Assembly (NCBI RefSeq): GCF_034263275.1
Contig: NZ_CP139559.1
Location: forward strand, 496,001 to 560,000
Reading direction: 5' to 3'
DNA: 64,000 nt
Origin: Mucilaginibacter sp. cycad4
GTDB taxonomy: Bacteria > Bacteroidota > Bacteroidia > Sphingobacteriales > Sphingobacteriaceae
A program made the position numbers and the translations under genes. How positions within the stretch are numbered: position 1 is the stretch's first letter; each line of letters begins with the position of its first letter. The notes beneath the pieces were generated by a model. The model saw only the letters and a program-made list of their open reading frames with translations, was not told where the DNA came from and did not search any database. This document shows, piece by piece, positions 52,031 to 61,150 of the stretch.

Positions 52031-52582
52031 ATGGCACATGAGATAGTTTTTGATAAACCTGCGGCCCAAAGGGAAAAGCTCATTACGGAGCTTTACCAAA
52101 GCGCTTTCCCAACAGTGGCTAAATACGTAAGCAAAATGGGTGGCTCTTTTGATGATGCAAAGGATATTTTTCAGGATGCCCTTGTTATTTATTATGAAAA
52201 GGCCGTGAACGGGAATTTGTCCCTGCATAATGGCGAAAAGGCTTACTTGCTTGGCATTGCCAAACATCTTTGGCTTAAAAAATTTAAGGACGACCGCCAT
52301 AACCTGCCGATTGATAATTGTACCAAAGATTTTGATGTTACCGATGAAGTGGAAGATCAGCCCTCGGGGGGTAAACTGATGCGGTACCTGGAAGCTGCCG
52401 GTAAAAAATGTATGGAATTGCTAAGCGCCTTTTATTATCATAAGCTGCCTATGAAGGAGCTTGCAGATTTGTTTGGCTACGCCGGCGAGCGTTCGGCTAC
52501 CGTGCAGAAGTATAAATGCATTGAAAAAGTAAGGGAAACAGTTAAAGAACAATCACTGGCTTATGAGGACTTCATTGAATGA
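52031..52582 (+). CDS. ECF-type RNA polymerase sigma factor
   Basis: 183 residues from the ATG at 52031; the TTG two codons upstream is a weaker choice. Region 2 has SFDDAKDIFQDALVIYYEKA. Region 4 is around LLSAFYYHKLPMKELADLFG and ATVQKYKCIEKVR. Short, without other domains, so a group 4 sigma factor. Its end overlaps the next small gene by 20 bases, and clpP follows 14 bases later. The usual FecR-type membrane anti-sigma is absent. The small neighbour could be the anti-sigma factor. Confidence 0.87.
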   Translation: MAHEIVFDKPAAQREKLITELYQSAFPTVAKYVSKMGGSFDDAKDIFQDALVIYYEKAVNGNLSLHNGEKAYLLGIAKHLWLKKFKDDRHNLPIDNCTKDFDVTDEVEDQPSGGKLMRYLEAAGKKCMELLSAFYYHKLPMKELADLFGYAGERSATVQKYKCIEKVRETVKEQSLAYEDFIE

Positions 52583-52835
52583 GATCAAGGAAATTGATGA
52601 CCATGTGCTTGGGCAATCTGCACCTGATGAGGCGCTGTTGTTCGAGGCCAAACTGATCATTAATCCTGGCCTTAAATATAAGGTGATGTGGCACAAACAA
52701 ACCTTGGGCCTGGTGCAGCAATATGGCCGTAACAGCCTTAAGGCCGAGATTGAAACTATACATCAGAAGCTATTCAGCCTGCCTGAGCACGAGGGTTTCA
52801 GGCAGAAGATCATGCGTTTGTTCCGTAAACGCTAA
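52563..52835 (+). CDS. Small soluble protein coupled to the sigma gene, possible anti-sigma factor
   Basis: 90 residues, no membrane helix or signal. EIDDHVLGQSAPDEALLFEA in the first third resembles the start of anti-sigma domains in Bacteroidota (a short helix bundle that clamps sigma). A basic tail (FRQKIMRLFRKR) ends it. It overlaps the sigma gene by 20 bases and precedes clpP by 14, so the three are one operon. Regulated proteolysis of this protein by ClpP is an attractive but untested idea. Confidence 0.65.
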   Translation: MRTSLNEIKEIDDHVLGQSAPDEALLFEAKLIINPGLKYKVMWHKQTLGLVQQYGRNSLKAEIETIHQKLFSLPEHEGFRQKIMRLFRKR

Positions 52836-52849
52836 ACATTAAATTTTAT

Positions 52850-53545
52850 ATGAATATCAATCAAAATGAGTTCCGCAAATACGCGGTAGGGCACCGCCGT
52901 GTCCAAAGTTTACATGTCGACAGGTTTATTGCGCAGGTAAATAACAGCAAAATAAGCATGGGCATGACACCCTATATTATGGAAGAACGGCAAATGAACA
53001 TATCGCAAATGGATGTTTTTTCGAGGCTGATGATGGACAGGATCATTTTCCTGGGCACCGCCATAGATGAACAGGTGGCTAACATCATCCAGGCACAATT
53101 GCTGTTCCTGCAATCGGCCGATGCCAAAAAGGATATCCAGATCTATATCAATTCGCCAGGCGGTTCGGTATATGCCGGACTGGGGATTTATGATACCATG
53201 CAGTTTATATCGCCCGATGTAGCTACTATCTGTACGGGTATGGCTGCCTCGATGGCTTCGACATTACTTTGCGCCGGTGCTAACGGCAAACGGGCTGCAT
53301 TGCCGCATTCGCGGGTGATGCTGCACCAGCCATCGGGCGGGGCGCAGGGGCAGGAATCGGATATTGAAATTGCTGCCCGGCAGATCTCTAAAATGAAACG
53401 GGAACTGTATGAGATCACAGCCAAGCACAGCGGGCAAAGCTACGACAGGGTTTATGAAGTATCCGACAGGGATTACTGGATGATAGCCAAAGAAGCGAAA
53501 GCTTTTGGGATGATAGACGAGGTTTTGGGAGCTAAGGAGGATTGA
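52850..53545 (+). CDS. clpP: ClpP protease subunit
   Basis: 231 residues with the ClpP fold and triad: Ser in TGMAASMAST (about residue 134), His in VMLHQPSGG (about 159) and an Asp in EVSDRDYWM. An N-terminal extension of about 30 residues (NINQNEFRKYAVGHRRVQSL) is typical of Bacteroidota ClpP. It degrades unfolded or tagged proteins with a Clp ATPase, which is not encoded nearby. Its place in a sigma-factor operon, without clpX or tig, suggests a second, regulatory copy. Confidence 0.9.
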   Translation: MNINQNEFRKYAVGHRRVQSLHVDRFIAQVNNSKISMGMTPYIMEERQMNISQMDVFSRLMMDRIIFLGTAIDEQVANIIQAQLLFLQSADAKKDIQIYINSPGGSVYAGLGIYDTMQFISPDVATICTGMAASMASTLLCAGANGKRAALPHSRVMLHQPSGGAQGQESDIEIAARQISKMKRELYEITAKHSGQSYDRVYEVSDRDYWMIAKEAKAFGMIDEVLGAKED

Positions 53546-53557
53546 TTAGCATATTGA

Positions 53558-53590
53558 AGACTAACGAAGTTTTTAAAACTTCGTTAGTCT
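53558..53590. terminator. Bidirectional terminator between clpP and creatininase-like gene
   Basis: AGACTAACGAAG (53558-53569) mirrors CTTCGTTAGTCT (53579-53590) around TTTTTAAAA. It lies between converging genes. The core ACGAAG/CTTCGT matches the hairpin at 29436-29472. Confidence 0.7.
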
Positions 53591-53601
53591 GGCTATTTAG
53601 A

Positions 53602-54474
53602 TCACTTATTCAACGCATCTACCTTATCAAAAAACTCATTTTGCAGTTTGATGGTACTGGTATCGGCTTTAATAGCTTTAAGGGCTTGTAAAAAGCTGGC
53701 TATTTCATGCTCTGCTATAAATTTGCCAAATTCGGGTGTAGCTTTAGCGCCTTCACCGGCATAATGGTTAGGGTAAGCGGCATACCACCATATAGGTGTG
53801 TAAATATTGGCCAGGTTTAAACGGTGCTGATTATCGCCCGATTGTGATGCTGCCCTATCCATCTTCATCAGGTCGGGGCGATAGTACAGCATTGATGCGG
53901 TTTCGCTTTCACCGGCGTGCTGGTCACCCTCCATAGCCGACTTGTGCATTTTTCGATATTGGTCATTGTACTCCTTATCGCCGCCGTGCGGATCATAAAA
54001 ATATACTGCATAATTATGGCGTTTGTTAAGCAGCGATTGCATAAAGAACTGGATAAACTCCGGGTTACCGCCATGGCCATTCAATATTACTATTTTATCA
54101 AATCCGTTTCGGGCAATTTCATCGCAGGTAGCTTCCAGTAAATCCCAGATCACTTTGCTGGGCAGGGCAAATGTTCCTGGCTGATGACGGGCCTCATTGA
54201 TCTGCCCATAAAAATAATCGGGAAATACAACAGCATATTCCGACTTAACAGCATGGGCAGCCCACTCACGTACATGGATCAGGTCGGTGCCTAAAGGGGA
54301 GTGGGGGCCGTGTTTTTCCAGGATCCCGATGGGCAGGATACAGGTTTTTGACGATTTTTCGAGTGCGGCAGGAAAATCTGAGGCAACAAGCTCGTCCCAG
54401 CGGGCAGGTATTTGCTGGGCAAAGGAATAAGCAGAAAGCAGCAGTGCCGCAAACAGTAATAAGTAAGTTTTCAT
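53602..54474 (-). CDS. Creatininase-family amidohydrolase, exported
   Basis: 290 residues with a signal peptide (YLLLFAALLLSAYSFAQ). The creatininase fold shows in CILPIGILEKHGPHSPLGTD (metal-binding Glu/His/Asp), FDKIVILNGHGGNPEFIQFF and GDQHAGESETASMLYY. Members hydrolyse cyclic amides or guanidine-type rings, or act in cofactor synthesis. Export makes a cofactor role unlikely. The substrate is unknown. It converges on clpP and is preceded by an empty 100-base stretch. Confidence 0.86.
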   Translation of the reverse strand: MKTYLLLFAALLLSAYSFAQQIPARWDELVASDFPAALEKSSKTCILPIGILEKHGPHSPLGTDLIHVREWAAHAVKSEYAVVFPDYFYGQINEARHQPGTFALPSKVIWDLLEATCDEIARNGFDKIVILNGHGGNPEFIQFFMQSLLNKRHNYAVYFYDPHGGDKEYNDQYRKMHKSAMEGDQHAGESETASMLYYRPDLMKMDRAASQSGDNQHRLNLANIYTPIWWYAAYPNHYAGEGAKATPEFGKFIAEHEIASFLQALKAIKADTSTIKLQNEFFDKVDALNK

Positions 54475-54579
54475 AAATTATAGGTTAATAACAGGTTATA
54501 GCAAACTGTATTTGATCTGAAATTTACGAACTTAAAATGTTGTTTTTCAACAGGTAATTTAAAAATTACAATAAAGGGT

Positions 54580-56448
54580 TTAATGAATGGTGGGTAATGA
54601 GTAGCAGAAAACAGCCCCTTTTACCTTGTTGTTTTCAACCCAGATGCGGCCATTCATTTTTTCGGTAAAATCTTTACATATCATAAGGGCTACGCCTGCA
54701 CCTTTTTCCTTTTCGTTGCTGTACTGCATGTTGGCTTTAAAATTAAAGAGCAACTTCAGCTTATCGGGTGAGATACCTTTTCCTTCGTCCTGTACGCAAA
54801 CAGTTACTTCATTATTATCGCTTGATGCACTTATAGTAATGGTTGAATTATCCGGCGAAAACTTAATGGCGTTGTGTATAAAATTGCGGTGGATAAACTG
54901 TACCAGCTCTTTGTCGGCATGAATAACAATGGCCGGGTCAACTGTGGTTACAAACTTAAGCCCGCGGTCTTTACCCATTAAGTAAAACGGTTGTATAGCC
55001 TCATCAATAAGGTCCTTTAAAGGCAATGGAACAGCTTTGTAATTAAAGCCGGATAGTTGCTGTTTGATCCATTGTAATATGTTTTCAAAAATCTCCAGCG
55101 AAATATTTGAAGAATGCTCCATGGTATCTACCAACTCCATCAATTCTTCCCGTGTAAAAGTATTAGCGTCTTTAAGTACCGTTGCCAGTGTTTTGAGTGC
55201 GCCTATTGGCTGCCTGAAATCATGTGCAAGAATAGATACCAGCCTGTTGTTGAATTCATGATCTATTTCCAGTTTTTCGTTTCGTAGCCGTACGGTGTGA
55301 TTCAGTTCTTCCATTGTTTGGCCATGCTTTTTCTTAAGGTTATACAGACGGTAGGTAAATATTACAGTAATGGCGGTTATCACAAATAAAATACCCAGTA
55401 CAATCGCAAGGACCTGCCTGTTTTGGCTCCTGACGGTTATAGCTTCAAGTTCCTGGTCCTTAAGTGCGTAATCAATGTAATCGAAGCCCGACGTGTTGGC
55501 GAATTTTTCTTCATCTTCATAAAGCTTCAATAATTTTTCGCTGTAGCGCTGTACTTCATTCAGGTTATTTTGAGCGATGTAGATATCATATAATTTTTTG
55601 CCAAAGAACTTTTCATAATAGTGATAACCATTTTTTTCGGCAATGGAAAGCCCTTGTTTATAGTATGTAATAGCTTTGGCTATATCATTATCCAGGTACA
55701 AATCGCCAAGATTAATGATAATATCAAGGCTCAGATACGAAAGCTCCATAGCTAAACCGTTGTTAGCAGCCTGCTGTAGCAATGCGGTACCTTTTTCGCG
55801 CTCATTGTTTTGCAGGTATAATAAGCCCTGAATCTGGTCTGCTTCAACCAGCATACGGTTATCTTTAAATCTTGTTCCTATCTCCCGCGCCTTATTCAGG
55901 TAAATTTCAACCGAGTCTTTTGGTACTTGCTCCGGGTATAAGAGCAGGTAATTACATAACACCAGCGACATAATTGAATCACGCTGCAGGGTTTTGCCGA
56001 TGTTCATTGCACGCTTAAAAAAATCTATTGCTTTTTTATTCTCCCTGGTTTCGTTAAACACCAGGCCAATGTTCATTAACCCCTGTACAATGTTTGAGGT
56101 GTCTTTTAACTCTTTATAAAGATTATAGGCCTCATTATAATACCGCAGCGAAAGCTGCAAATTGCCTTTAAGATCATAAACAATGCCTATAGCATTCAGG
56201 GCATCGGCCTTGCCGGCCTTATAGTCAAGCCGCTCGGCTATATTTCTTGCTTTTTTAGCATAATAAAAAGCACTGTCGATGTTTTGCTCATACAAAAGTA
56301 AGCCCAGCCGGTTAAGTGTGTTTACATATTGAATACTGTCATGAATTAAAGGGAGGTCTTTTTTTAGTTTATTAACCTCCCTGAATTGGCCGGAACATTC
56401 AGATACAGCAAGCAACAGTAATACTAAAAAGCTTACGTTTTTTTTCAT
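54580..56448 (-). CDS. TPR-containing membrane histidine kinase
   Basis: 622 residues. A signal or first helix at the N-terminus (LVLLLLAVSECSG) is followed by about six TPR-like repeats to residue 300 (DALNAIGIVYDLKGNLQLSL, QGLMNIGLVFNETRENKKAI). A membrane helix near 350 (LAIVLGILFVITAITVIFTY) and a HisKA/ATPase module with HDFRQPIGALKTLA, HRNFIHNAIKFS and DEGKGIS complete it. TPRs outside the membrane suggest a protein-ligand sensor. No response regulator is adjacent. Confidence 0.87.
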   Translation of the reverse strand: MKKNVSFLVLLLLAVSECSGQFREVNKLKKDLPLIHDSIQYVNTLNRLGLLLYEQNIDSAFYYAKKARNIAERLDYKAGKADALNAIGIVYDLKGNLQLSLRYYNEAYNLYKELKDTSNIVQGLMNIGLVFNETRENKKAIDFFKRAMNIGKTLQRDSIMSLVLCNYLLLYPEQVPKDSVEIYLNKAREIGTRFKDNRMLVEADQIQGLLYLQNNEREKGTALLQQAANNGLAMELSYLSLDIIINLGDLYLDNDIAKAITYYKQGLSIAEKNGYHYYEKFFGKKLYDIYIAQNNLNEVQRYSEKLLKLYEDEEKFANTSGFDYIDYALKDQELEAITVRSQNRQVLAIVLGILFVITAITVIFTYRLYNLKKKHGQTMEELNHTVRLRNEKLEIDHEFNNRLVSILAHDFRQPIGALKTLATVLKDANTFTREELMELVDTMEHSSNISLEIFENILQWIKQQLSGFNYKAVPLPLKDLIDEAIQPFYLMGKDRGLKFVTTVDPAIVIHADKELVQFIHRNFIHNAIKFSPDNSTITISASSDNNEVTVCVQDEGKGISPDKLKLLFNFKANMQYSNEKEKGAGVALMICKDFTEKMNGRIWVENNKVKGAVFCYSLPTIH

Positions 56449-56647
56449 TAATTAATATTTGCAAAACGGGCTAACGGTTCATGATATAGCCTAAAGCTAT
56501 TATACGGATAAAAAGTGGTATGGTTGAAGAATGTTAAATAAAATAGGCTCAGGTACAGTTAGTTTTACCTGTTAATCAAAAACATTAAACCTTCTGCAGG
56601 TAATACCGGCATAAATGGTTGAAATAAAAAAACGATTCAAAGAACTG

Positions 56648-57349
56648 TTACAGTGAATCGGGATTGGGAATAAAGTTCATAAATGCCTGGAACTTGGCAT
56701 AGTAGTTTTGCATGTTTAGCTGGTAATAATATGCACCGCGTTTTGAGCCGGCTTTATCTTTATCGGCCAGTTTAATGAGTAAACCGGTTGCCAGTACCCT
56801 TTTACTGAAATTACGTTTATCAATAGTGGTATTAAACACGCTTTCGTAAAGGGTTTGCAGTTGCGGGATGGTAAACTTGGTAGGCAAAAGCTCAAACAGG
56901 ATAGGGTGCATAGCTGCTTTGTAGCGGATGCGTTTGCGGGCCTGCTCAACCATTTCCTGCTGGTCAAATATCAATTTAGGGGCACGTTTAAGCTGAAACC
57001 ATTCGGCATGGTAATCATCACTGATCTGGGCTTCATATTTGTGTATATCAACCAGTGCAAAGTAAGCTACAGATACTGTACGCTCAATAGGGTCACGCTG
57101 GGGCTGCCCAAAAGTATATAATTGTTCAAGGTACACGCCCTCCAAACCGGTTAATTGCTTTAAAATACGGTTGGCACTTTGATCAAGACTTTCGTCGGGC
57201 TGAACAAAGCCACCCATCAGGCTCCAGTTTCCCTTTTCGGGTTGAAAGCCTCTTTTTATCAATAAGATTTTTAAAACTTCGCCATCAAAGCCAAAAATGA
57301 TACAATCAACAGCTAATAATAACCTTGTTTGCTTGGAGTACTTGAGCAT
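56648..57349 (-). CDS. Nudix-domain transcriptional regulator (NrtR-like)
   Basis: 233 residues. The N-terminal Nudix domain begins LLAVDCIIFGFDGEVLKI. Its box GGFVQPDESLDQSANRILKQ lacks the REUxEE glutamates, so hydrolysis is unlikely. The C-terminal part (about 150-225: FELLPTKFTIPQLQTLYE, NFSKRVLATGLL) is the winged helix of NrtR/AraR-type regulators. Such proteins sense a nucleotide-like or sugar-phosphate ligand through a catalytically dead Nudix fold. The nearest sugar genes are far off, so its regulon is unknown. Confidence 0.85.
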   Translation of the reverse strand: MLKYSKQTRLLLAVDCIIFGFDGEVLKILLIKRGFQPEKGNWSLMGGFVQPDESLDQSANRILKQLTGLEGVYLEQLYTFGQPQRDPIERTVSVAYFALVDIHKYEAQISDDYHAEWFQLKRAPKLIFDQQEMVEQARKRIRYKAAMHPILFELLPTKFTIPQLQTLYESVFNTTIDKRNFSKRVLATGLLIKLADKDKAGSKRGAYYYQLNMQNYYAKFQAFMNFIPNPDSL

Positions 57350-57518
57350 TTATAAACAGTAATAATTTTATGGTAAAAACAAATATAGAATAACATTCGA
57401 TATAAGCAGGCAAATTTTGCCATGTATACCTGTTAAAAAAGTATTAATTTACAATTGTTAGTCAAATGTGTAAATTAATTGTGCTTTTTACAATAATAAT
57501 TGATACTTAATTCATTAT

Positions 57519-57941
57519 TTATTCGCCCCATGCCGATATTACCAGCATACGGTTGCCGCCATAGTTACGGTGCTCGCATAAATAAATTCCCTGCCACATG
57601 CCTAAAGCCAGTCTTCCGTTACGGATAGGAATGGTTACCGAGCTGCCCAGCATCGCAGCTTTCAGGTGGGCAGGCATATCATCTGGCCCTTCATCATCGT
57701 GTAAATAATCAGGATCGTTTTCGGGTACGGTTTTGCTGAAATACATTTCAAAATCCTGCCTGACGGTTGGGTCGGCATTTTCATTAATGGTTAATGATGC
57801 CGAAGTATGCTGAATAAATACCTGGCAAATTCCGGTTTTTAGCTCATGTATTTGAGGTAGTGCATTAATTACTTCGGCTGTGATGAGATGAAAACCTCTT
57901 TTGCGCTCTCTAAGCTGAAGCATTTGCTGAAATATTTTCAT
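57519..57941 (-). CDS. YjbQ/UPF0047 family protein
   Basis: 140 residues, all one domain. Landmarks are GFHLITAEVINALP, GICQVFIQHTSASLTINENA and RNGRLALGMWQGIYLCEHR, with the conserved His and Asn-Glu-Asn pattern. This family has been reported to have thiamin-phosphate-synthase-like activity, so a metabolic role is possible. Its usual phenotype is weak. Single gene, no operon. Confidence 0.9.
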   Translation of the reverse strand: MKIFQQMLQLRERKRGFHLITAEVINALPQIHELKTGICQVFIQHTSASLTINENADPTVRQDFEMYFSKTVPENDPDYLHDDEGPDDMPAHLKAAMLGSSVTIPIRNGRLALGMWQGIYLCEHRNYGGNRMLVISAWGE

Positions 57942-58046
57942 AAACAGTTTGCTTTATAACAGTGCTGCAAACATATCTATAAAGATTGTTCCGTTTTTGT
58001 TTTGATAGGCCCGCGATGTTAAAATTGTTTGCAGGGTTTGCACTGC

Positions 58047-58364
58047 CTATGCTGCAATAGCCGGATTAAGACCACCATCTTCGGCTGTGAACAGGCGGCT
58101 GATGAATGCCTTTATTTTTTCGATAAAGCTTTTCTTTACCGGTTTTTCGATCATATGAATTTGATCATTGTCCGGAGGCTTTGGGTTATCGGCATCCTGC
58201 ATTTCTTCCAAAACAATTTCACGGATCTCAGGGTCACGGTTTACAATCTCATCCAGTTCGGTGAGCTCGTTAAAGGTGGCTATACCATTTTTTTGCCGTT
58301 TAATAAGTATTTCAAAACGGTCCTGGTTGAAAGTACGCCTTTCCAGTTGTTTGCCGTGTCTCAT
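58047..58364 (-). CDS. Hypothetical protein, 105 residues
   Basis: A soluble, charged protein with helices (FEILIKRQKNGIATFNELTE, LDEIVNRDPEIREIVLEEM) and a basic tail (EKPVKKSFIEKIKAFISRLF). No family recognised. The opposite strand is also open (58029-58388), but the minus-strand reading has more normal composition. Small proteins of this sort are often conserved only within Sphingobacteriaceae. Confidence 0.5.
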   Translation of the reverse strand: MRHGKQLERRTFNQDRFEILIKRQKNGIATFNELTELDEIVNRDPEIREIVLEEMQDADNPKPPDNDQIHMIEKPVKKSFIEKIKAFISRLFTAEDGGLNPAIAA

Positions 58365-58619
58365 GATATATACAGTAATCCTTGTTAAGAACTCAAATTA
58401 AGTGCCATGTATTTATAGTGTTGATTTTCAATTGATTGTTACTGGTTTAAATGCGATGAGGTGCATCGTTGTGATACATTTATTGTTCGTTTTCGTGCAG
58501 GTGTATCTATTATTAAAAATAGGTTTTGACGAACAGTATTAGTATTTTTAAATATCTTTAATTCCATCTCTAAAGGTATCAGCCCGAAATTGTTTTGTTA
58601 GAATTACCAGAAGCAGAAT

Positions 58620-59045
58620 ATGAATGATCTGAGTTCAATCCCCCCCACAAAACAAATACAGGGTATGGCCCTCTTGCTCCAGGTTTTTGATATGCCCGTT
58701 GCTTTAGGATTTTACCGCGATGTGCTGGGTTTTGAAATAGTACAGGCATCGGGCGAAGGAGATGATGTTGATTGGGTGTTATTGAAACTCAATAGTATAG
58801 AACTGATGCTCAACACTGCCTACGAAAAAACAGACCGCCCTCCTGGTCCCGATGAACAGCGTGTTTCTGCCCATGCCGATACTTCACTTTATTTCGGCCA
58901 CCCTGATATTGATAAGCTATACAGCTATTTGTTAAGTAAAGGCATGCATCTAAAAGAACCTCAAATTACGGGCTATGGCTGGCAAGCCATTTATTTGCTT
59001 GATCCGGATGGGTACCTGCTGTGCTTCCACTGGCCCAAACAATAA
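58620..59045 (+). CDS. VOC-family (glyoxalase/bleomycin-resistance-like) protein
   Basis: 141 residues with two VOC half-repeats: FDMPVALGFYRDVLGFEIVQ near the start and HPDIDKLYSYLLSKGMHLKE in the second half. GYGWQAIYLLDPDGYLLCFH closes the fold with the metal-ligand region. VOC enzymes act on small ketone, epoxide or catechol substrates, or bind drugs, so the substrate cannot be predicted. Single gene, convergent with the lipoprotein at 59048. Confidence 0.85.
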   Translation: MNDLSSIPPTKQIQGMALLLQVFDMPVALGFYRDVLGFEIVQASGEGDDVDWVLLKLNSIELMLNTAYEKTDRPPGPDEQRVSAHADTSLYFGHPDIDKLYSYLLSKGMHLKEPQITGYGWQAIYLLDPDGYLLCFHWPKQ

Positions 59046-59047
59046 TA

Positions 59048-59443
59048 TTATAACCGCTCATAGTGAGATTCCGGTCCATCTGCTGCAAGAGGGACTGTTC
59101 CGTAAAAAGTGAGTATTTTGCCTTCTATCCTGAAAAATGTAATGCTGTTACTTGAGGTATCATTATCATACATGATCTGCTCGTGTGCATTGTCATACTT
59201 ACGGGTACGATAAATACCGCTGTTTATCAGGGTGTCTTTTTTGAATCGTTTGTAGGTACTGGCGGCAAAAACAATAATATTGCCGTTGCCTGGTTTTATC
59301 GAATTAAGATCTTTAGGAGGCTCACAGTAACAGCTTGTGCCGCGGTACTCCCACCTGCCAATCAACTGATCATTATTGGGAGTATTGTCTTTTTTACAGC
59401 CCGACAAAACGGCGAGTATGCCAAATAAAAATAACTTTTTCAT
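59048..59443 (-). CDS. Small lipoprotein, 131 residues
   Basis: From the ATG at 59443: MKKLFLFGILAVLSGCKKDN is a lipoprotein signal with a lipobox ending in Cys 16. The frame is open further upstream, but that would hide the signal. The body (LIGRWEYRGTSC, ILTFYGTVPLA) resembles lipocalin-like DUF proteins that begin with the LIGxW motif. Function unknown. Confidence 0.78.
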   Translation of the reverse strand: MKKLFLFGILAVLSGCKKDNTPNNDQLIGRWEYRGTSCYCEPPKDLNSIKPGNGNIIVFAASTYKRFKKDTLINSGIYRTRKYDNAHEQIMYDNDTSSNSITFFRIEGKILTFYGTVPLAADGPESHYERL

Positions 59444-59584
59444 AGCATAAGGTTTATAATACTTTACGTTAATATCGGGCAAAACGCTACAAATTAACTT
59501 TGTTAGTAACACTTTCAATACACAATTTGCAGGCATCAATTAATTGATAACTTTGGAGTAAACCAATGTATTTCCTATAAAATT

Positions 59585-60523
59585 ATGAAGCAGCATAACT
59601 TATCGAGGCGCAGGTTTATTGGCAGCAGCGCACTTGCCGCAGCGGGGTTTTTAGCATTTTCAAGATCATCATTTGCGGGCGTGGTTTCAAGCCGGGCTGA
59701 TAAACCCAACTCGCTTATTAACGGCGTACAAATAGGGGTGATCACCTACTCATTCCGGAGCATGCCGGGCACTATTGATGATTTACTGAAGTACTGTATC
59801 GACTGTAATATTAATGCCATTGAACTCATGGGCGATGCTGCCGAAATTTATGCCGGCGCGCCTAAACATGAGGCCGGCGAAGACTGGGCCACATTCGGAA
59901 AAAAAATGGCCGAATGGCGTGCCTCGGCCCCGATGGATAAATTTAAGGAGATCAGGAAAATGTACCACGGTGCCGGGGTAAATATTTATGCCTGGAAACC
60001 CAATGCCCTCGGCCCCAAAAACAGCGATGCCGAAATTGATTATGCTTTTAATGCAGGAAAAGCTCTTGGTGTAAACCACGTAACGGTTGAGTTGCCCGAT
60101 GAGGCCCAAACCAAACGCCTTGGTGATATAGCTGCCAAACATAAAATGATGGTTGGCTACCATGCCCACACCCAGGCTACGCCAACCCTTTGGGATACAG
60201 CCCTGGCCCAGTCAAAGTATAACGGCATTAATTTGGATATTGGCCATTATGTGGCGGGTACCAGCAGCAGCCCGATACCGTTTATCGAAAAATATCATGA
60301 CCGTATAACCAGCATGCACATCAAAGACCGTAAGTTTCATGACGGTACCAACCAGCCATGGGGGCAGGGTGATACTCCTATAAAGGAAGTGCTGCAACTG
60401 CTTAAAAATAACCACTATAAATTCCCGGCCACCATTGAGTTGGAGTACAAGGTTCCTGATGGATCAGATGCGGTAAAGGAGGTGAAAATATGCCGCCAGT
60501 TTGCGGCCGATGCGCTGGCATAG
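59585..60523 (+). CDS. Tat-exported sugar phosphate isomerase/epimerase-like protein
   Basis: 312 residues with a clear twin-arginine signal (LSRRRFIGSSALAAAGFLAF). The TIM-barrel body has GVQIGVITYSFRSM, INAIELMGDAAEIYA, KMMVGYHAHTQAT, GINLDIGHYVAG and ITSMHIKDRKFH, the metal-site strands of the xylose-isomerase-like family. It is a paralogue of the protein at 40164. The operon is not clear; a small gene follows 73 bases later. Confidence 0.83.
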   Translation: MKQHNLSRRRFIGSSALAAAGFLAFSRSSFAGVVSSRADKPNSLINGVQIGVITYSFRSMPGTIDDLLKYCIDCNINAIELMGDAAEIYAGAPKHEAGEDWATFGKKMAEWRASAPMDKFKEIRKMYHGAGVNIYAWKPNALGPKNSDAEIDYAFNAGKALGVNHVTVELPDEAQTKRLGDIAAKHKMMVGYHAHTQATPTLWDTALAQSKYNGINLDIGHYVAGTSSSPIPFIEKYHDRITSMHIKDRKFHDGTNQPWGQGDTPIKEVLQLLKNNHYKFPATIELEYKVPDGSDAVKEVKICRQFAADALA

Positions 60524-60596
60524 GATGAGGCATTAATCTGTATGCTGGTATTTGTGCCCTGTGTTTCGTAAATTTATATTTATTTGAAATATAGAT

Positions 60597-60773
60597 ATGG
60601 ATAACTCATGTAAACTGAAGCTGGAATGGATCCCTGCCGCTTATAGCGGGATAGCAGAGGATGGCATTAACGGTACATCGGCTGATAAACTTCAGCAAAC
60701 GCAACCTGTAAACGGGATTTATCAAAGCGGCAAAGGCTTTACAAAGCACAAGGCCTACAGGCGGAAATCATAA
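60597..60773 (+). CDS. Short hypothetical protein, 58 residues
   Basis: An ATG at 60597 opens 58 codons ending at TAA 60771-60773: MDNSCKLKLEWIPAAYSGIA, a neutral linker, then a basic end (GKGFTKHKAYRRKS). No motif or family. It lies between the isomerase gene and the 83-residue gene, on the same strand. It may be real, but short ORFs of this length occur by chance. Confidence 0.38.
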   Translation: MDNSCKLKLEWIPAAYSGIAEDGINGTSADKLQQTQPVNGIYQSGKGFTKHKAYRRKS

Positions 60774-60817
60774 GAGATTACTTTGCTGATGTTTGCTGTA
60801 TAGCCTATCTTTATCAA

Positions 60818-61069
60818 ATGGAATCTAAGATATTTTCATACAAGGCAGATGGCATTGTACTTGCCCCGGTTGACGGTCAGTTAAGCATTAGCCCCGTATT
60901 TGATCGCAAAGAACTGCTGAGCAAACTGAAGGGCCTTTTTAATGTTGATGACTATAAAGTTGATGAGCGTACCCTCGATTATAAAATTAAAGACGGGCAG
61001 CTTTACATTGAAGGGGTAATAACTAAACAGGCCGAGGCAAAATCGATAGGATTTATGAGTGGAAAGTAG
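60818..61069 (+). CDS. Hypothetical protein, 83 residues
   Basis: Soluble small protein with no motif I recognise. MESKIFSYKADGIVLAPVDG and DYKVDERTLDYKIKDGQLYI suggest a compact beta-rich fold. It ends 81 bases before the convergent SDR stop. Codon use and composition look like the flanking chromosomal genes, so it is probably real. Confidence 0.6.
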   Translation: MESKIFSYKADGIVLAPVDGQLSISPVFDRKELLSKLKGLFNVDDYKVDERTLDYKIKDGQLYIEGVITKQAEAKSIGFMSGK

Positions 61070-61150
61070 TTAACTGCAGTACTCCGATCTCATTTTTTAT
61101 GCTTGTCTTATTTTTCGGATCAATTAAAGGCGTCCCCTTCTTAAACCCGT

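Noticed and set aside
58029-58388. Plus-strand ORF of 119 codons overlapping the 105-residue minus-strand ORF
   Set aside because: Its composition is Cys/Phe-rich and irregular. The minus-strand reading has normal charged helices, so the plus reading is treated as a shadow.
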